Below, in pieces: positions 43,406 through 53,686 of a DNA stretch of 64,000 nt (position 1 is its first letter; every line of letters starts with the position of its first letter). Position numbers and translations under genes: made by a program. The stretch is taken from contig NZ_FNSK01000001.1 in assembly GCF_900105075.1 (NCBI RefSeq), positions 1,749,001 to 1,813,000 on the forward strand, in the 5' to 3' direction. Source of the DNA: Rhodobacter sp. 24-YEA-8. Lineage in GTDB: Bacteria; Pseudomonadota; Alphaproteobacteria; Rhodobacterales; Rhodobacteraceae. The notes under the pieces are model-generated. The model worked only from the letters and a program-made list of their open reading frames with translations, made no database searches and was not told the origin of the DNA.

Positions 43406-45454
43406 ATGCAATCCCTGTGGTCCGATGCGGATTTCGAGAAAACCGTTGCCGCCTATGTCGCGGCCGGCGTGAACCGCGATGTGGCGATCCGCACCTGGAC
43501 GACGCGGCTGCTGGGCCAGGTGCCGCAGCTGGTGCTGCATGGCGGCGGCAATACATCGGTGAAAACCGTGATCAATGACCATGATGGTACGCCGGTCGAG
43601 GTGCTCTGCGTCAAGGGGTCGGGCTGGGATATGGGCCAGATCGAACCGGCAGGCCTGCCCGCGCTGCGGCTTGCCGAACTGAAGGCGATGGTGAATTACG
43701 AGACGCTGTCGGATGACGATATGGTCATGCTGCAGCGCCGCCTGTTGCTGGATCCGGCCTCGCCCAACCCTTCGGTCGAGGCGATCCTGCATGCGATCCT
43801 GCCCTTCCGCCATGTCGATCACACCCATGCCAATGCGATTGTCGCACTGACCAATCAGCCGAATGGCGAGGCGCTGATCCGCGCGCTTTACCCCGAATAT
43901 ATCGTCATTCCCTATGTGATGCCGGGCTTTGACCTCTCGAAGGTCTGCCTCAGGGCCTTTAATGAACGCCCCGATGCGCCCGGGATGATCCTGATCAAAC
44001 ACGGGATCTTCACCTGGTCCGACGATCCGCGTGTCGCTTATGAGGCTATGATCGAGGCGATCACCCGCGCCGAAAACCGCATCGCGGAGGGCAATCCGAA
44101 ACCCTTCGGCACCGCGCCGGTGCTGAGCGGGCTGGCAGACGCCGCAGAGATCGCGCCGATCCTGCGCGGCGCCATCGCATTGCCGGGCGCGCAGGAAGGC
44201 CTGCCCCGCCGCTTTGTGATCGAACATCGCGTGACCCAGGATATCCTGGATTTCTGCGGCGCGGAAAATGTCGAAAGCCTGACCCGGCGTGGCAATGCGA
44301 CACCGGAACATGTCATCCATATCAAGCGCTTCGGCCTGGCACTGCCCGCGCCAAAAGCGGGTGAACTGCAGGCCTGGGGGGCGCTGGTCCGCGAGAAGAT
44401 CGCGGCCTATATCGCGGATTACACCGATTATTTCACCCGCAACAATGCGCGGGCGGGCGGCATCAAGACCATGCTCGACCCGATGCCCCGCGTCTTCTAC
44501 GTCGAAGGCGTCGGCGTCTTTGCCGCTGGTCCGACTGCGAAAGCCGCCCGGATCGGGGCGGATGTCGCCGAGGCGACGATCCAGGTGATCCGGGGTGCCG
44601 AAGGGATCGACGCTTTCGAAGCGCTGCCCGAGGCAGACCTTTTCGATCTGGAATACTGGTCGCTGGAACAGGTGAAGCTGAAAAAGGTCGCCGAAAAGCC
44701 GCTGACCCGTCAGGTCGCGGTGATCACCGGGGGCGCCGGTGGCCTGGGTCTTGCCATGGCCGAGGCCCTGCGCGCGGAAGGCGCCGAGATCGCACTGCTT
44801 GATATCGACGGCGCGAAGGCCTCCGAGGCGGCAAAACGGCTGGGCGGCATCGGCATCGGTTGCGATCTGACCGATGCGGCGGCGGTAGATGCGGCGATTG
44901 CGCAGGTGGCGCTGCGGTTTGGCGGCGTTGATATCCTTGTCTCGAATGCCGGGGCGGCCTGGCAGGGCGCGCTGCTTGATGTGTCGGATGCTGATTTCCG
45001 CGCCGCATTCGAGCTGAATTTCTGGGGTCACCACTATGTCGCCCGCGCGGTGGTGCGGGTGATGCAGGCCCAGGGCACCGGCGGCGCGCTTTTGTTCAAC
45101 GTCTCGAAACAGGCGGTGAATCCGGGCCCCGATTTCGGCCCCTATGGCACGTCGAAAGCCGCGCTGATGGCCTTGATGAAGCAATATGCGGTGGAACATG
45201 CGGCCGATGGCATCACCTCGAACGCGGTCAATCCGGACCGGATCCGCACCGGGCTCATGACCGATCAGATGATCGAAGAGCGCGCCCGCGCCCGTGGCGT
45301 CACGCCCGAGGTCTATATGCGCGGCAACCTGCTGCATCGCGAAGTCACCGCCGCCGATGTCGCCCAGGCCGCGCTCGCGCTGATCCGGGCGCGCACCTCG
45401 ACCGGGGCGGTAATCACCGTCGATGGCGGCAATACCGCTGCAATGCTGCGCTGA
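43406..45454 (+). CDS. Bifunctional class II aldolase / short-chain dehydrogenase
   Basis: 682 residues. The aldolase domain (about 1-420) shows HGGGNTSVKTVIND, a zinc site in HVDHTHANAI (HxH) and IKHGIFTW, as in RhaD/FucA-type enzymes. The SDR domain (about 430-682) shows ITGGAGGLGLAMAEAL, FNVSKQAVNPGPDFGPYGTS with YxxxK and VDGGNTAAM. Such fusions (RhaD/YuxG or RhaEW type) cleave a ketose 1-phosphate to DHAP plus an aldehyde and convert the aldehyde with NAD(P). RhaD activity is possible, but no rhamnose isomerase or kinase of the RhaB type is here, so another sugar is likely. A GGAGAAG precedes the start. Confidence 0.92.
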   Translation: MQSLWSDADFEKTVAAYVAAGVNRDVAIRTWTTRLLGQVPQLVLHGGGNTSVKTVINDHDGTPVEVLCVKGSGWDMGQIEPAGLPALRLAELKAMVNYETLSDDDMVMLQRRLLLDPASPNPSVEAILHAILPFRHVDHTHANAIVALTNQPNGEALIRALYPEYIVIPYVMPGFDLSKVCLRAFNERPDAPGMILIKHGIFTWSDDPRVAYEAMIEAITRAENRIAEGNPKPFGTAPVLSGLADAAEIAPILRGAIALPGAQEGLPRRFVIEHRVTQDILDFCGAENVESLTRRGNATPEHVIHIKRFGLALPAPKAGELQAWGALVREKIAAYIADYTDYFTRNNARAGGIKTMLDPMPRVFYVEGVGVFAAGPTAKAARIGADVAEATIQVIRGAEGIDAFEALPEADLFDLEYWSLEQVKLKKVAEKPLTRQVAVITGGAGGLGLAMAEALRAEGAEIALLDIDGAKASEAAKRLGGIGIGCDLTDAAAVDAAIAQVALRFGGVDILVSNAGAAWQGALLDVSDADFRAAFELNFWGHHYVARAVVRVMQAQGTGGALLFNVSKQAVNPGPDFGPYGTSKAALMALMKQYAVEHAADGITSNAVNPDRIRTGLMTDQMIEERARARGVTPEVYMRGNLLHREVTAADVAQAALALIRARTSTGAVITVDGGNTAAMLR

Positions 45455-45470
45455 GGCGCTCTTTTCCCCT

Positions 45471-45499
45471 GGTGCCGGCGCAGCAATGTCGCCGGCGCC
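45471..45499 (+). terminator. Hairpin after the aldolase/dehydrogenase gene
   Basis: GGTGCCGGC (45471-45479) pairs with GCCGGCGCC (45491-45499), with a G-T pair and an 11-base loop. No T-run follows, so a rho-dependent or weak end. Confidence 0.5.
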
Positions 45500-45660
45500 T
45501 TCGTCTGTCCCGCGCGAGCGGCCCCGGTTACCGCAATCCAGGGGCCTCGCGGACCTGTACGTCCCGATCGCACACAATCTGATGTGGTCACTGCAAACCC
45601 GACATTGATGTAAGCTCAGTCTTTGCTGTCTGCCGATGTGCCTCACGAGGGAGATTGACG

Positions 45661-46356
45661 ATGTCGAAACGAAAGCAGCACGTCCGCTGAATTCTGGGAG
45701 AAGGAGGCCCTTGAGGCCATGAAAGGCGAGGCGCCCGCGTCGGAACAGACGAGCCTGTCCGGCGTGTTTCCGACGATGATCAATCACCGGCAACGCGCGC
45801 TGCTCGATGGCGCATCCGGTGTTTTGAACGCGCTGGCCGCAAAGCGTCGGTGACCGATGAGGTCCTGGATCTGCATGCCAGGATCGGAAAGCTGGCGGTG
45901 GCCAACTCTTCTTTGGGAAGAAAGCTGCAGCTATGGGGCGGAAAGTGAGGCGCTGCATGGTGCAGGCAACCATCCGGGTCAGTTGATCGGCCGGCACTGC
46001 GCTTTGCCGTCGCTCCCCTGGTCGTCGTTTTACCATATACTGCCGGGTGAAACGGACCAGAGCCTCGCGCTGATGCGGCTGATCAATATGCAGGCCTGGA
46101 CAGGCCTTTCTTTGGCCTCGGTCAGATGACCTCGCACCTGCGCAATAAGGGCCATAAGGTGAATGAAAAGCGCAAGCGCCGGCTTATGCGCCTGATCGGG
46201 CTGATGCCGGTCTGTCAGAAGCCCGACAGCAGCGGGCCAACTGCAGGGCACAAGATCTCTCCCCGCCTTCTGCGCGGGTTGCGGGTGGAACGGCAAACCA
46301 GGCCTGGGGCGCGGACTTCCCCTGTCTGCCAATGCCTCGCGGCTTTCGCTGTCTGA
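45661..46356 (+). pseudogene. Decayed IS3-family element (OrfA and OrfB fragments)
   Basis: OrfA start MSKRKQH at 45661, then, after broken frames, VTDEVLDLHARIGKLAVANS with LGRKLQLWGGK (45850-45950), the leucine-zipper end of OrfA. OrfB pieces: ETDQSLALMRLINMQ, QMTSHLRNKGHKVNEKRKRR with LMRLIGLMPVCQKPDSSGPT and RLLRGLRVERQ (46050-46300). The DDE catalytic part is missing. The pattern is that of IS51/IS407-like members. Dead, deleted at both ends. Confidence 0.85.
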
Positions 46357-46662
46357 TGGCGAACATGGATTAACAACATAGCCCAACGGGCCGGGCTCCC
46401 GTGCCCGGCAATACCTGAATCCACAGGCTTCCAATCCTGTAAGACATGGCTCAAGGCGCTGAAAAATGAGAACATCTGAGCGCGCCGCAGCGACCGGCTG
46501 AACGCCACCGAGCCGGCAGCATTCACTCCGGGTGCGTCATTCCTTGGGAAAGCTACGGAACGCCCGCCTGGTCCGGGCCATCCCGCATCCGCGCCGGGTG
46601 TCTCTTCCCCGCCTGCCGCGTTGGCCCGAGGGATGCGGCCCATGGGAGCAGAGGCGGGATCT
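46357..46662. other. Intergenic region between IS3 relic and bluB
   Basis: About 300 bases. Open frames run through it on the minus strand, but they only extend the bluB frame in other registers and carry no family signature. Near 46370-46470 the sequence may still be IS-derived. No terminator for bluB was clearly seen. Confidence 0.4.
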
Positions 46663-47697
<1,035 letters not shown>

Positions 47698-48015
47698 CGC
47701 AGCACTATCAGAGAAGTCCGGCCAGAACGCAACCGCGCCGCCGCCTGATTCGCAGCGACGGGCTGCGCCCTGCGATCCGCCCCGGCCGGCATCGCCGCCC
47801 GCACCGGACAGGATGCCCCGCCCCCAAAGAGCGCGCCTTCCTGTTTCACGCGCCTTTTCACCGGCTTTGCGCTGACGCTTGCCGCCCCGCCCTGTCGTGA
47901 TCATTGAGTTTCGGCAGAAAACCGGCTTTCCCCGGCCTCACCGGTCGCACTCCACTTGACCCTTGCGCCGCAATTCCGCCTTATCGCCCCCGAGACGCTT
48001 TCAGAAAGATCCCCC
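47698..48015. other. Intergenic region between the bluB riboswitch and bactofilin
   Basis: About 320 bases shared by the divergent bluB leader and the bactofilin gene. It should hold both promoters. Several high-GC open frames cross it without a ribosome binding site or family match; I see no gene. Confidence 0.45.
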
Positions 48016-48417
48016 ATGTTCTCGAAAACTGCCGCTCCGAATGGCGAGCCCGGACAGGCTGGCTCCCAGGTGACCACGCCTCCCGCCGGCGCCAGCCGCA
48101 GCAATGCGACCCGCTCTGTGCTTGGCTCTGACCTGAAGATCACCGGCGAGATCAGCTCGACCGGCGCGCTTGAGGTTCTGGGCGAGGTTGATGGCAATAT
48201 CACCGCCGACGCGCTGGCTGTCGGGCAGCATGGCCGCATCTCCGGCTCGGTCAGTGCCAAATCGGTCGAGGTGCATGGCCGGCTCGACGGCAAGGTCGAC
48301 AGCCAGCATTTCATCATGCGCGCCACCGCCCAGGTGACCGCCGATATCACTTACGACACCCTGGTGATCGAGAGCGGCGCCACCATCGAAGGCCGCTTCA
48401 CCCGCGGTCGCGGCTGA
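48016..48417 (+). CDS. Bactofilin
   Basis: 133 residues, polymer-forming cytoskeletal protein. A short disordered N-terminus is followed by the bactofilin beta-helix: SVLGSDLKITGEISSTGALE, VLGEVDGNITADALAVGQHG, RISGSVSAKSVEVHGRLDGK and ADITYDTLVIESGATIEGRF, with the typical roughly 18-residue repeat. Bactofilins bind the inner membrane and organise cell-wall enzymes. ATG 48016 follows AGAAAGATCCCCC, a weak site; the frame is open from 47956. No M23 peptidase partner is adjacent. Confidence 0.93.
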   Translation: MFSKTAAPNGEPGQAGSQVTTPPAGASRSNATRSVLGSDLKITGEISSTGALEVLGEVDGNITADALAVGQHGRISGSVSAKSVEVHGRLDGKVDSQHFIMRATAQVTADITYDTLVIESGATIEGRFTRGRG

Positions 48418-48493
48418 TCGCCAGCATCTGCATTGGCCGATCTGAACCAGCCCTGGTCGGGCAGTTCGGATCGGGCCGATTCCGCAAAATGCT

Positions 48494-48922
48494 TCAGCGC
48501 AGGCCGATCTCGGCCAAAGCGCGTTCCAGCTCAGGCGGCAGGCTGTCATCGCCGTCCCGGCTCAGCGTCAGGTCACGCGGCACGTCCTCTGGCCCGATAT
48601 AGCGCCAGCCCTGAAACGGGCGGCGCGGCGCGGATTCGGTGCGGATGATCTCTCGGTCCATCACGATGGCGCAGCGGCTGATACCATCGCCGGTCTCGAC
48701 CCGCTCCAGCGCGGTGATGCGCTGCCGGCAGAGGATCACCCCCTTGATCACCCAGTAAAGCGAGCCACCCGCCAGCACTTCTGCCTCGCGTTTGGGCCAC
48801 ATACGGGTGACGTGCACCGCCTGCCCTGCCGGCCAGCGCGCCGCATTTTCCTCTTGCCAGGTCGCAAGATCCCCGATGCTTTCGGCACCGACACAAAGCT
48901 TGAGTATATTCACGAATCCCAT
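48494..48922 (-). CDS. DUF1489 family protein
   Basis: 142 residues. The opening MGFVNILKLCVGAESIGDL and the blocks HVTRMWPKREAEVLAGGSLY, WVIKGVILCRQRI and PFQGWRYIGPEDVPRDL are characteristic of DUF1489, widespread in alphaproteobacteria. Cytoplasmic; function unknown. ATG 48922 gives the family N-terminus; the longer frame to 49012 overlaps the reductase upstream region. Confidence 0.9.
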   Translation of the reverse strand: MGFVNILKLCVGAESIGDLATWQEENAARWPAGQAVHVTRMWPKREAEVLAGGSLYWVIKGVILCRQRITALERVETGDGISRCAIVMDREIIRTESAPRRPFQGWRYIGPEDVPRDLTLSRDGDDSLPPELERALAEIGLR

Positions 48923-49067
48923 GGCCGGATCATAGGCGCCTGCCCCGCCGCCGCAAGATTGACCGATGGCCTCCGCCTCCCTATCCTGTGGCTCTGGCCG
49001 GATCCGGCGCAAATGCTGGCCCAGTCCTCGCGCCGCTGACGGCCCTCTTTGCCGGAGGGTCTGCGCC

Positions 49068-51413
49068 TTGCCCGATACTGAACCCGATGCCGCCGCCGCC
49101 GACCGCCTGACCGGACCCGCTGCTCAGGCCGGGTCTGTCGCGCAGGGTGGGTTTGCCACCCCCATCGCGGCCCGGATCTGGGATATGAAATACCGGCTGA
49201 AGAACGCAGATGGCATGCCCATTGACCTGACGGTCGCCGACAGCTGGCGCCGTGTCGCCCGCGCCCTTGCGGTGGACGAGCCCGATCCCGCAGGCGCTGA
49301 GGCCCGGTTCATGTCGGCGCTGGAAAGCTTCCGCTTTCTGCCCGCCGGTCGCATCCTGGCCGGGGCCGGCACCGACCGCGCCGTCACGCTGTTCAACTGT
49401 TTCGTCATGGGCGCTATCCCCGATTCGATGGAGGGGATTTTTCAGGCCCTGAAAGAGGCCGCGCTGACCCTGCAACAGGGCGGCGGCATCGGCTATGATT
49501 TCTCGACCATCCGGCCGAAAGGCGCATTGGTGGCGTCTGTGGCGGCGGATGCTTCGGGGCCTTTGTCCTTCATGGATGTCTGGGATGCGATGTGCCGCAC
49601 CATCATGTCCGCCGGCGCGCGTCGCGGCGCGATGATGGCGGTCCTGCGCTGCGATCACCCTGATATCCTTGACTTTATCACCGCCAAACAGGATCCCGCG
49701 CGGCTGAGGATGTTCAATCTCTCGGTGCTGGTCACCGATGCCTTCATGGCGGCGGTGAACGCGGATCAGAGCTGGGAGCTGGTCTTTGGCGGCACGGTCT
49801 ATCACAGCCTGCCCGCCCGCGCGCTCTGGGACCGGATCATGCGCGCGACCTATGATTATGCCGAGCCGGGCGTGATCTTCATCGACCGCATCAACCGGAT
49901 GAACAACCTCCATTACGCCGAGGTGATCAGCGCCACCAATCCCTGTGGCGAACAGCCGCTGCCGCCCTACGGCGCCTGCCTGCTCGGGTCGGTCAACCTG
50001 GCCGCGCTGGTGCGGGACCCTTTCACCGAAGCGGCCCGGATCGCGGGTGATGAGCTAGCCGATCTTGTCGCAACGGCCGTGCGGATGCTGGATAATGTGA
50101 TCGGTCAGTCACGCTTTCCCCTGCCCGAGCAAGAGGCCGAGGCCCGGGCCAAGCGGCGGATCGGCCTTGGTGTCACCGGGCTTGCCGATGCGCTTTTGAT
50201 GTGCGGGCTGCGCTATGGCTCGGATGAGGCGGTGGTGCAGACCGATGCCTGGCTCAAAGCACTGTCGCGGGCGGCCTATCTTGCTTCGGTGGATCTTGCG
50301 AAAGAACGCGGCCCCTTCCCGCTGTTCGAGGCCGATGCCTTCCTCGCCGGCGGCACCATGGCGGCGATGGACAGGGATATCCGCGACGCCATCCGCAGCC
50401 ATGGCATCCGCAATGCGCTGGTGACCTCCATCGCGCCTACGGGGACGATCTCGCTTTATGCGGGCAATGTGTCTTCGGGGATAGAGCCGGTCTTTGCCTG
50501 GAGCACAAGGCGCAGGGTGCTGCAAAAGGATGGCAGCGCGCGCGAGGAGGAGGTCGGGGATTACGCCCTGATGCGCTGGCGCGCGCTTCAGGGCGAGGCG
50601 CCCCTGCCCGCGCATTTCGTGACCGCACAGGAGCTTGCGCCGATGGATCATCTGCGGATGCAGGCGGCGGCACAGCGCCATATCGACAGCTCGATCTCAA
50701 AGACGATCAACTGCCCGGCGGATATCCCGTTCGAGGCCTTCCGCGATGTCTATCTTGCCGCCTGGGATATGGGCTGCAAGGGGTGCACCACATACCGGCC
50801 CAATGCGGTAACAGGATCGGTGCTGAGCGTCGCGCCCGCCCCCGGTGACAGCGAAACGCCCCGGGATGCGCCGCTGCCGCGCCCCGCCACGCTTTCGGGC
50901 GAGACCTATAAGATCCGCTGGCCGGGCTCGGAACACGCGCTGTACATCACGGTGAATGATATCGTCTCGGGCGGGCGCCGCCGCCCCTTCGAGGTCTTCA
51001 TCAACTCGAAAAACATGGAGCATTTTGCCTGGACGGTGGCGCTGACGCGAATGATCTCGGCGGTGTTCCGGCGGGGGGGTGACGTGTCTTTCGTGGTGGG
51101 CGAACTCAAGGCGGTGTTCGACCCGAGGGGGGGCGCCTGGATTGACGGGCGCTACATCCCCTCGATCCTTGCTGCGATCGGCGGTGTGATCGAACGCCAC
51201 CTGATCGCGACCGGCTTCATCGCGGGCGAAGGAATGGGGCTGAACTCCGACCCCGGCGCCCTGTCGCCGGGCGAGGCCCCCGGGAGCGGGATGGGAACCA
51301 GGGCCGGAGAGCCCGGACCCCAGGCCATCTGCCCCAGTTGCGGATCCTTTGATCTGCGCAGGGAAGAAGGCTGCCTGATCTGCGCCAGTTGCGGCTTTTC
51401 GCAATGCAGCTGA
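49068..51413 (+). CDS. nrdJ: Adenosylcobalamin-dependent ribonucleotide reductase (class II)
   Basis: 781 residues; reduces ribonucleotides using B12 without oxygen. Landmarks: PAGRILAGAGTDRAVTLFNC, QQGGGIGYDFSTIRPKGA and NPCGEQPLPPYGACLLGSVN with the catalytic Asn/Cys/Glu; APTGTISLYAGNVSSGIEPV is the phosphate-binding loop, and YRPNAVTGSVL follows. The C-terminus (ICPSCGSFDLRREEGCLICA then CGFSQCS) carries the redox Cys pairs. The start is taken as TTG 49068, eight bases after GGAGGG, because no ATG lies between it and the conserved part; the frame is open to 48966. Its B12 need links it to bluB 1.6 kb away. Confidence 0.93.
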   Translation: MPDTEPDAAAADRLTGPAAQAGSVAQGGFATPIAARIWDMKYRLKNADGMPIDLTVADSWRRVARALAVDEPDPAGAEARFMSALESFRFLPAGRILAGAGTDRAVTLFNCFVMGAIPDSMEGIFQALKEAALTLQQGGGIGYDFSTIRPKGALVASVAADASGPLSFMDVWDAMCRTIMSAGARRGAMMAVLRCDHPDILDFITAKQDPARLRMFNLSVLVTDAFMAAVNADQSWELVFGGTVYHSLPARALWDRIMRATYDYAEPGVIFIDRINRMNNLHYAEVISATNPCGEQPLPPYGACLLGSVNLAALVRDPFTEAARIAGDELADLVATAVRMLDNVIGQSRFPLPEQEAEARAKRRIGLGVTGLADALLMCGLRYGSDEAVVQTDAWLKALSRAAYLASVDLAKERGPFPLFEADAFLAGGTMAAMDRDIRDAIRSHGIRNALVTSIAPTGTISLYAGNVSSGIEPVFAWSTRRRVLQKDGSAREEEVGDYALMRWRALQGEAPLPAHFVTAQELAPMDHLRMQAAAQRHIDSSISKTINCPADIPFEAFRDVYLAAWDMGCKGCTTYRPNAVTGSVLSVAPAPGDSETPRDAPLPRPATLSGETYKIRWPGSEHALYITVNDIVSGGRRRPFEVFINSKNMEHFAWTVALTRMISAVFRRGGDVSFVVGELKAVFDPRGGAWIDGRYIPSILAAIGGVIERHLIATGFIAGEGMGLNSDPGALSPGEAPGSGMGTRAGEPGPQAICPSCGSFDLRREEGCLICASCGFSQCS

Positions 51414-51422
51414 GGCGCGCCC

Positions 51423-52166
51423 TCAGCCTTGTCGGTATTTCCAGAGCGCCGGCAGCGCCATCGCCAGCAACAGGCATCCCAGCGGCAGCGAGAACCCGAA
51501 CCCGACCCGCGCATAGCCAAGCGCCCCGGTCACCCCGCCCAGAAAGAAGGTGAAAACCAGCTGCGTCATCAGCCGCATCCGGTGCCAGTCAACCCTGTGG
51601 ACCGCGTCGGGCGCATGGCGGCGATACAGGGCGCGACCGAGACCTATGCCGATATCGGTGATCATCGCCGTGGCATGGGTGGCGCGCAGCCTGCCGCCCG
51701 AGATCTTGGTCACGGTGGCGTTCTGCATCCCCATGGTGAAACAGAGACACGCCATGCACCAGAGCCGCCAGGCCGCGCCCTCATACCAGCCGCCGGTGGC
51801 GAACAGCATCAGGCAAACGCCCTGCACCGCCACGCTCACCGCATATTGGCGCCCCGGCAGATGCAGCCGCGCCCAGTGGATCAGGGCCGAACAAAAGGCG
51901 GCGCCGCTGACAAAGGCGCCGATGGCGATCACGGCAACAAGGCAGATCCACCACTCAGCCACCACCAGGTGATCGGCCAGCTGCGACAGATAGCCGGTCA
52001 CATGCGAGGTATATTGACCAAGCGCGAAGAAGCCGCCCGCATTGGCCGCGCCGGCGGTGAAGGCGATGACCGTGGCCAGCAGCAGATCCGCCCCGGCAGA
52101 TCGCCTGTGCCCCAGGATGATCCGCGCCGATTGCAGCGGATGCAGAATATGACGGTGCCGTTTCAC
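51423..52166 (-). CDS. DUF1275 (YoaK-type) membrane protein
   Basis: 247 residues with six predicted membrane helices. LLLATVIAFTAGAANAGGFF with GQYTSHVTGYLSQLAD is the family signature, followed by MGMQNATVTKISGGRLRATH and TAMITDIGIGLGRAL. Function of DUF1275 proteins is not established; transport has been proposed for some. Single gene, its stop 10 bp from the reductase stop (convergent). Confidence 0.88.
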   Translation of the reverse strand: MKRHRHILHPLQSARIILGHRRSAGADLLLATVIAFTAGAANAGGFFALGQYTSHVTGYLSQLADHLVVAEWWICLVAVIAIGAFVSGAAFCSALIHWARLHLPGRQYAVSVAVQGVCLMLFATGGWYEGAAWRLWCMACLCFTMGMQNATVTKISGGRLRATHATAMITDIGIGLGRALYRRHAPDAVHRVDWHRMRLMTQLVFTFFLGGVTGALGYARVGFGFSLPLGCLLLAMALPALWKYRQG

Positions 52167-52404
52167 AGCAATGCCTTTCGGGAATGCCTTTCTGGCGATT
52201 TACCCGCCGGGGCCGGGTCAGGCGTCGGGGCGAGGCCTCATTGCCATAGCGCGGCTGCTCTGGCGGGAAAAGCCTTAGCAATAACGTAACGGATACCGGC
52301 GTCGCATGTATGCCAGTACCCGAGCGGCGATGATGGTGAAAGCCACCATTATCACAGCCGCGATGCCGGTTCTTACGACCTGAGGCACAGGTGAGCGGGC
52401 TGAA

Positions 52405-52710
52405 ACGGGGGGAAGGTGCAGGTTTCTGTTGCCAGGTACCTGCGAACCCCGCCTTACGCGGCTAAGCGCAAGGACTTAGGTTTGGTATTGAGAGCTGCTT
52501 ACGCAGCCATCGCCACCGGAGCACTGTTGTCATTGGCAACTGTGATCATGGACCGATAACGGTGGTACCTTACCGAGCGAAAGCTGGCCTCTTTGAACGT
52601 CCGTCGATCCTGTTTCGGCCCCACACGCCCGCAATGAACGGGAGATTTGGTGGAGCCGCCGGGTACCGCCCCCGGGTCCGAGCCGCCTATTACAGGTGCG
52701 TTTATCGCCA
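52405..52710 (-). ncRNA. ssrA: tmRNA, circularly permuted two-piece form
   Basis: Rescues stalled ribosomes. On the minus strand the acceptor piece comes first and ends CGGCTCCACCA (CCA at 52650-52648). After an intervening segment of about 25 bases the coding piece begins at 52622 with GGGGCCGAAACAGGATCGAC. GGGGCCG and CGGCTCC form a 7-bp acceptor stem with a G-U at the third pair, the alanine identity element. The tag frame is at 52537-52499 and encodes ANDNSAPVAMAA with a TAA stop. The permuted form is typical of alphaproteobacteria. Outer ends are approximate. Confidence 0.95.
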
Positions 52711-53057
52711 TAGTCCGGGTTGCCCCGGACAAGATGGAATATAGGACCACACCTGCCCGGGCGCAAGCGGCGGCAGAGACCGGCGCGATGAAATCCCGAC
52801 CCCCCATCGCTTATGGCCCGGACCTGTCTGCGATCCGGACGTTATGCTCCGACATGCGATGACCCGAACTGGCATTCCGGATCTGCCCGACAGCGGTGCC
52901 CCGTCCGGCACAGGTAACTGACACTGCAAAACTGGGCTTTGCCGGTCACGCGACAGCGAGCCGCCTGCCTTCCAGCGCGGGCCTGGACCTTTTCCCGTCT
53001 TTTTCAGCCCCCGGGTATAGGCCGAAGGCTGCAATGACGGCAGGCAAGAAATCTGTT
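52711..53057. other. Intergenic region between ssrA and the TetR gene
   Basis: About 350 bases. It should hold the ssrA promoter near 52720-52760, read on the minus strand. Short open frames are present on both strands without ribosome binding sites. Nothing further recognised. Confidence 0.45.
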
Positions 53058-53089
53058 GCCGATTACATACCAAGCGGTATGTAATCGGC
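53058..53089. promoter_or_regulatory. TetR operator, perfect 14-bp inverted repeat
   Basis: GCCGATTACATACC (53058-53071), AAGC, GGTATGTAATCGGC (53076-53089): a perfect palindrome ending four bases before the TetR start codon. Typical position and size for an autoregulatory TetR-family operator; it would repress the TetR-SMR operon. Confidence 0.88.
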
Positions 53090-53092
53090 CGC

Positions 53093-53686
53093 ATGACCGC
53101 TGCCCCGCCCACTCGCCCCCCGGCCTTGCCATCCCCGTCGCCGCCCCGTCGCCGCCAGCCCGAGATTCTGCGGCGCCGGCTGCTTGATGCAGCGGCGGCG
53201 CTGGCGGTCTCTGGCGGGCTCCAGGCGATGACCATCGCGGCGGTGGCCCGGGCCGCCGGAGTGACCAAGGGCGGGCTTTTCCACCATTTCCCCGACAAAG
53301 AGGCGCTGATCACCGCGCTGTTGCGTGATCTTCTCGATCATTTTGATGCGGCCATCGACCTCAGCATAGCGGCCGATCCCGAGCCGAAGGGCAGCTTTAC
53401 CCGCGCCTGGATAGCCGCCACGCTTGACCCGGGGCTGGCGGCTTCAGCGCCGCTGAACGCGGTCCTGCTGATGAATCCCGGGATGCGCAGTCTCTGGTCC
53501 GACTGGCTGCGCGCCCGCCTCACGCGCCATGCCGCGACCGATTCCGGCCCCTGGTACGAGATCCTGCGCCACGCCGCGGATGGCTTCTGGCTTGCCGATC
53601 TCTGGCAGGTCGAAGCCGATCTGCGCCAGCCGATGGCGGAATTATGCGCAACATTGCTTGACCTGACCCGAAGGAACCCCGGCTGA
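53093..53686 (+). CDS. TetR-family transcriptional regulator
   Basis: 197 residues. HTH in the N-terminal third: LLDAAAALAVSGGLQAMTIA with AVARAAGVTKGGLFHHFPDK. The C-terminal ligand domain is variable (TetR_C-type; RAWIAATLDPGLAASAPLNA). A Pro/Arg-rich stretch precedes the HTH. The palindrome just before its start suggests autorepression. It overlaps the efflux gene by one base, so it probably controls export of a toxic cation it senses. Confidence 0.92.
   Translation: MTAAPPTRPPALPSPSPPRRRQPEILRRRLLDAAAALAVSGGLQAMTIAAVARAAGVTKGGLFHHFPDKEALITALLRDLLDHFDAAIDLSIAADPEPKGSFTRAWIAATLDPGLAASAPLNAVLLMNPGMRSLWSDWLRARLTRHAATDSGPWYEILRHAADGFWLADLWQVEADLRQPMAELCATLLDLTRRNPG

Noticed and set aside
43406-45454. 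Calling the sugar locus a rhamnose operon
   Set aside because: The aldolase/SDR fusion is RhaD-like, but no rhamnose isomerase, RhaB-type kinase or mutarotase is present.
43376-46036. 886-codon minus-strand open frame
   Set aside because: Antisense shadow of the aldolase/dehydrogenase gene and IS3 relic; His/Arg-rich low-quality protein without motifs or ribosome binding site.
52499-52807. 102-codon minus-strand gene over the tmRNA region
   Set aside because: The end of the frame is the tmRNA tag; the rest is structural RNA sequence read by chance.
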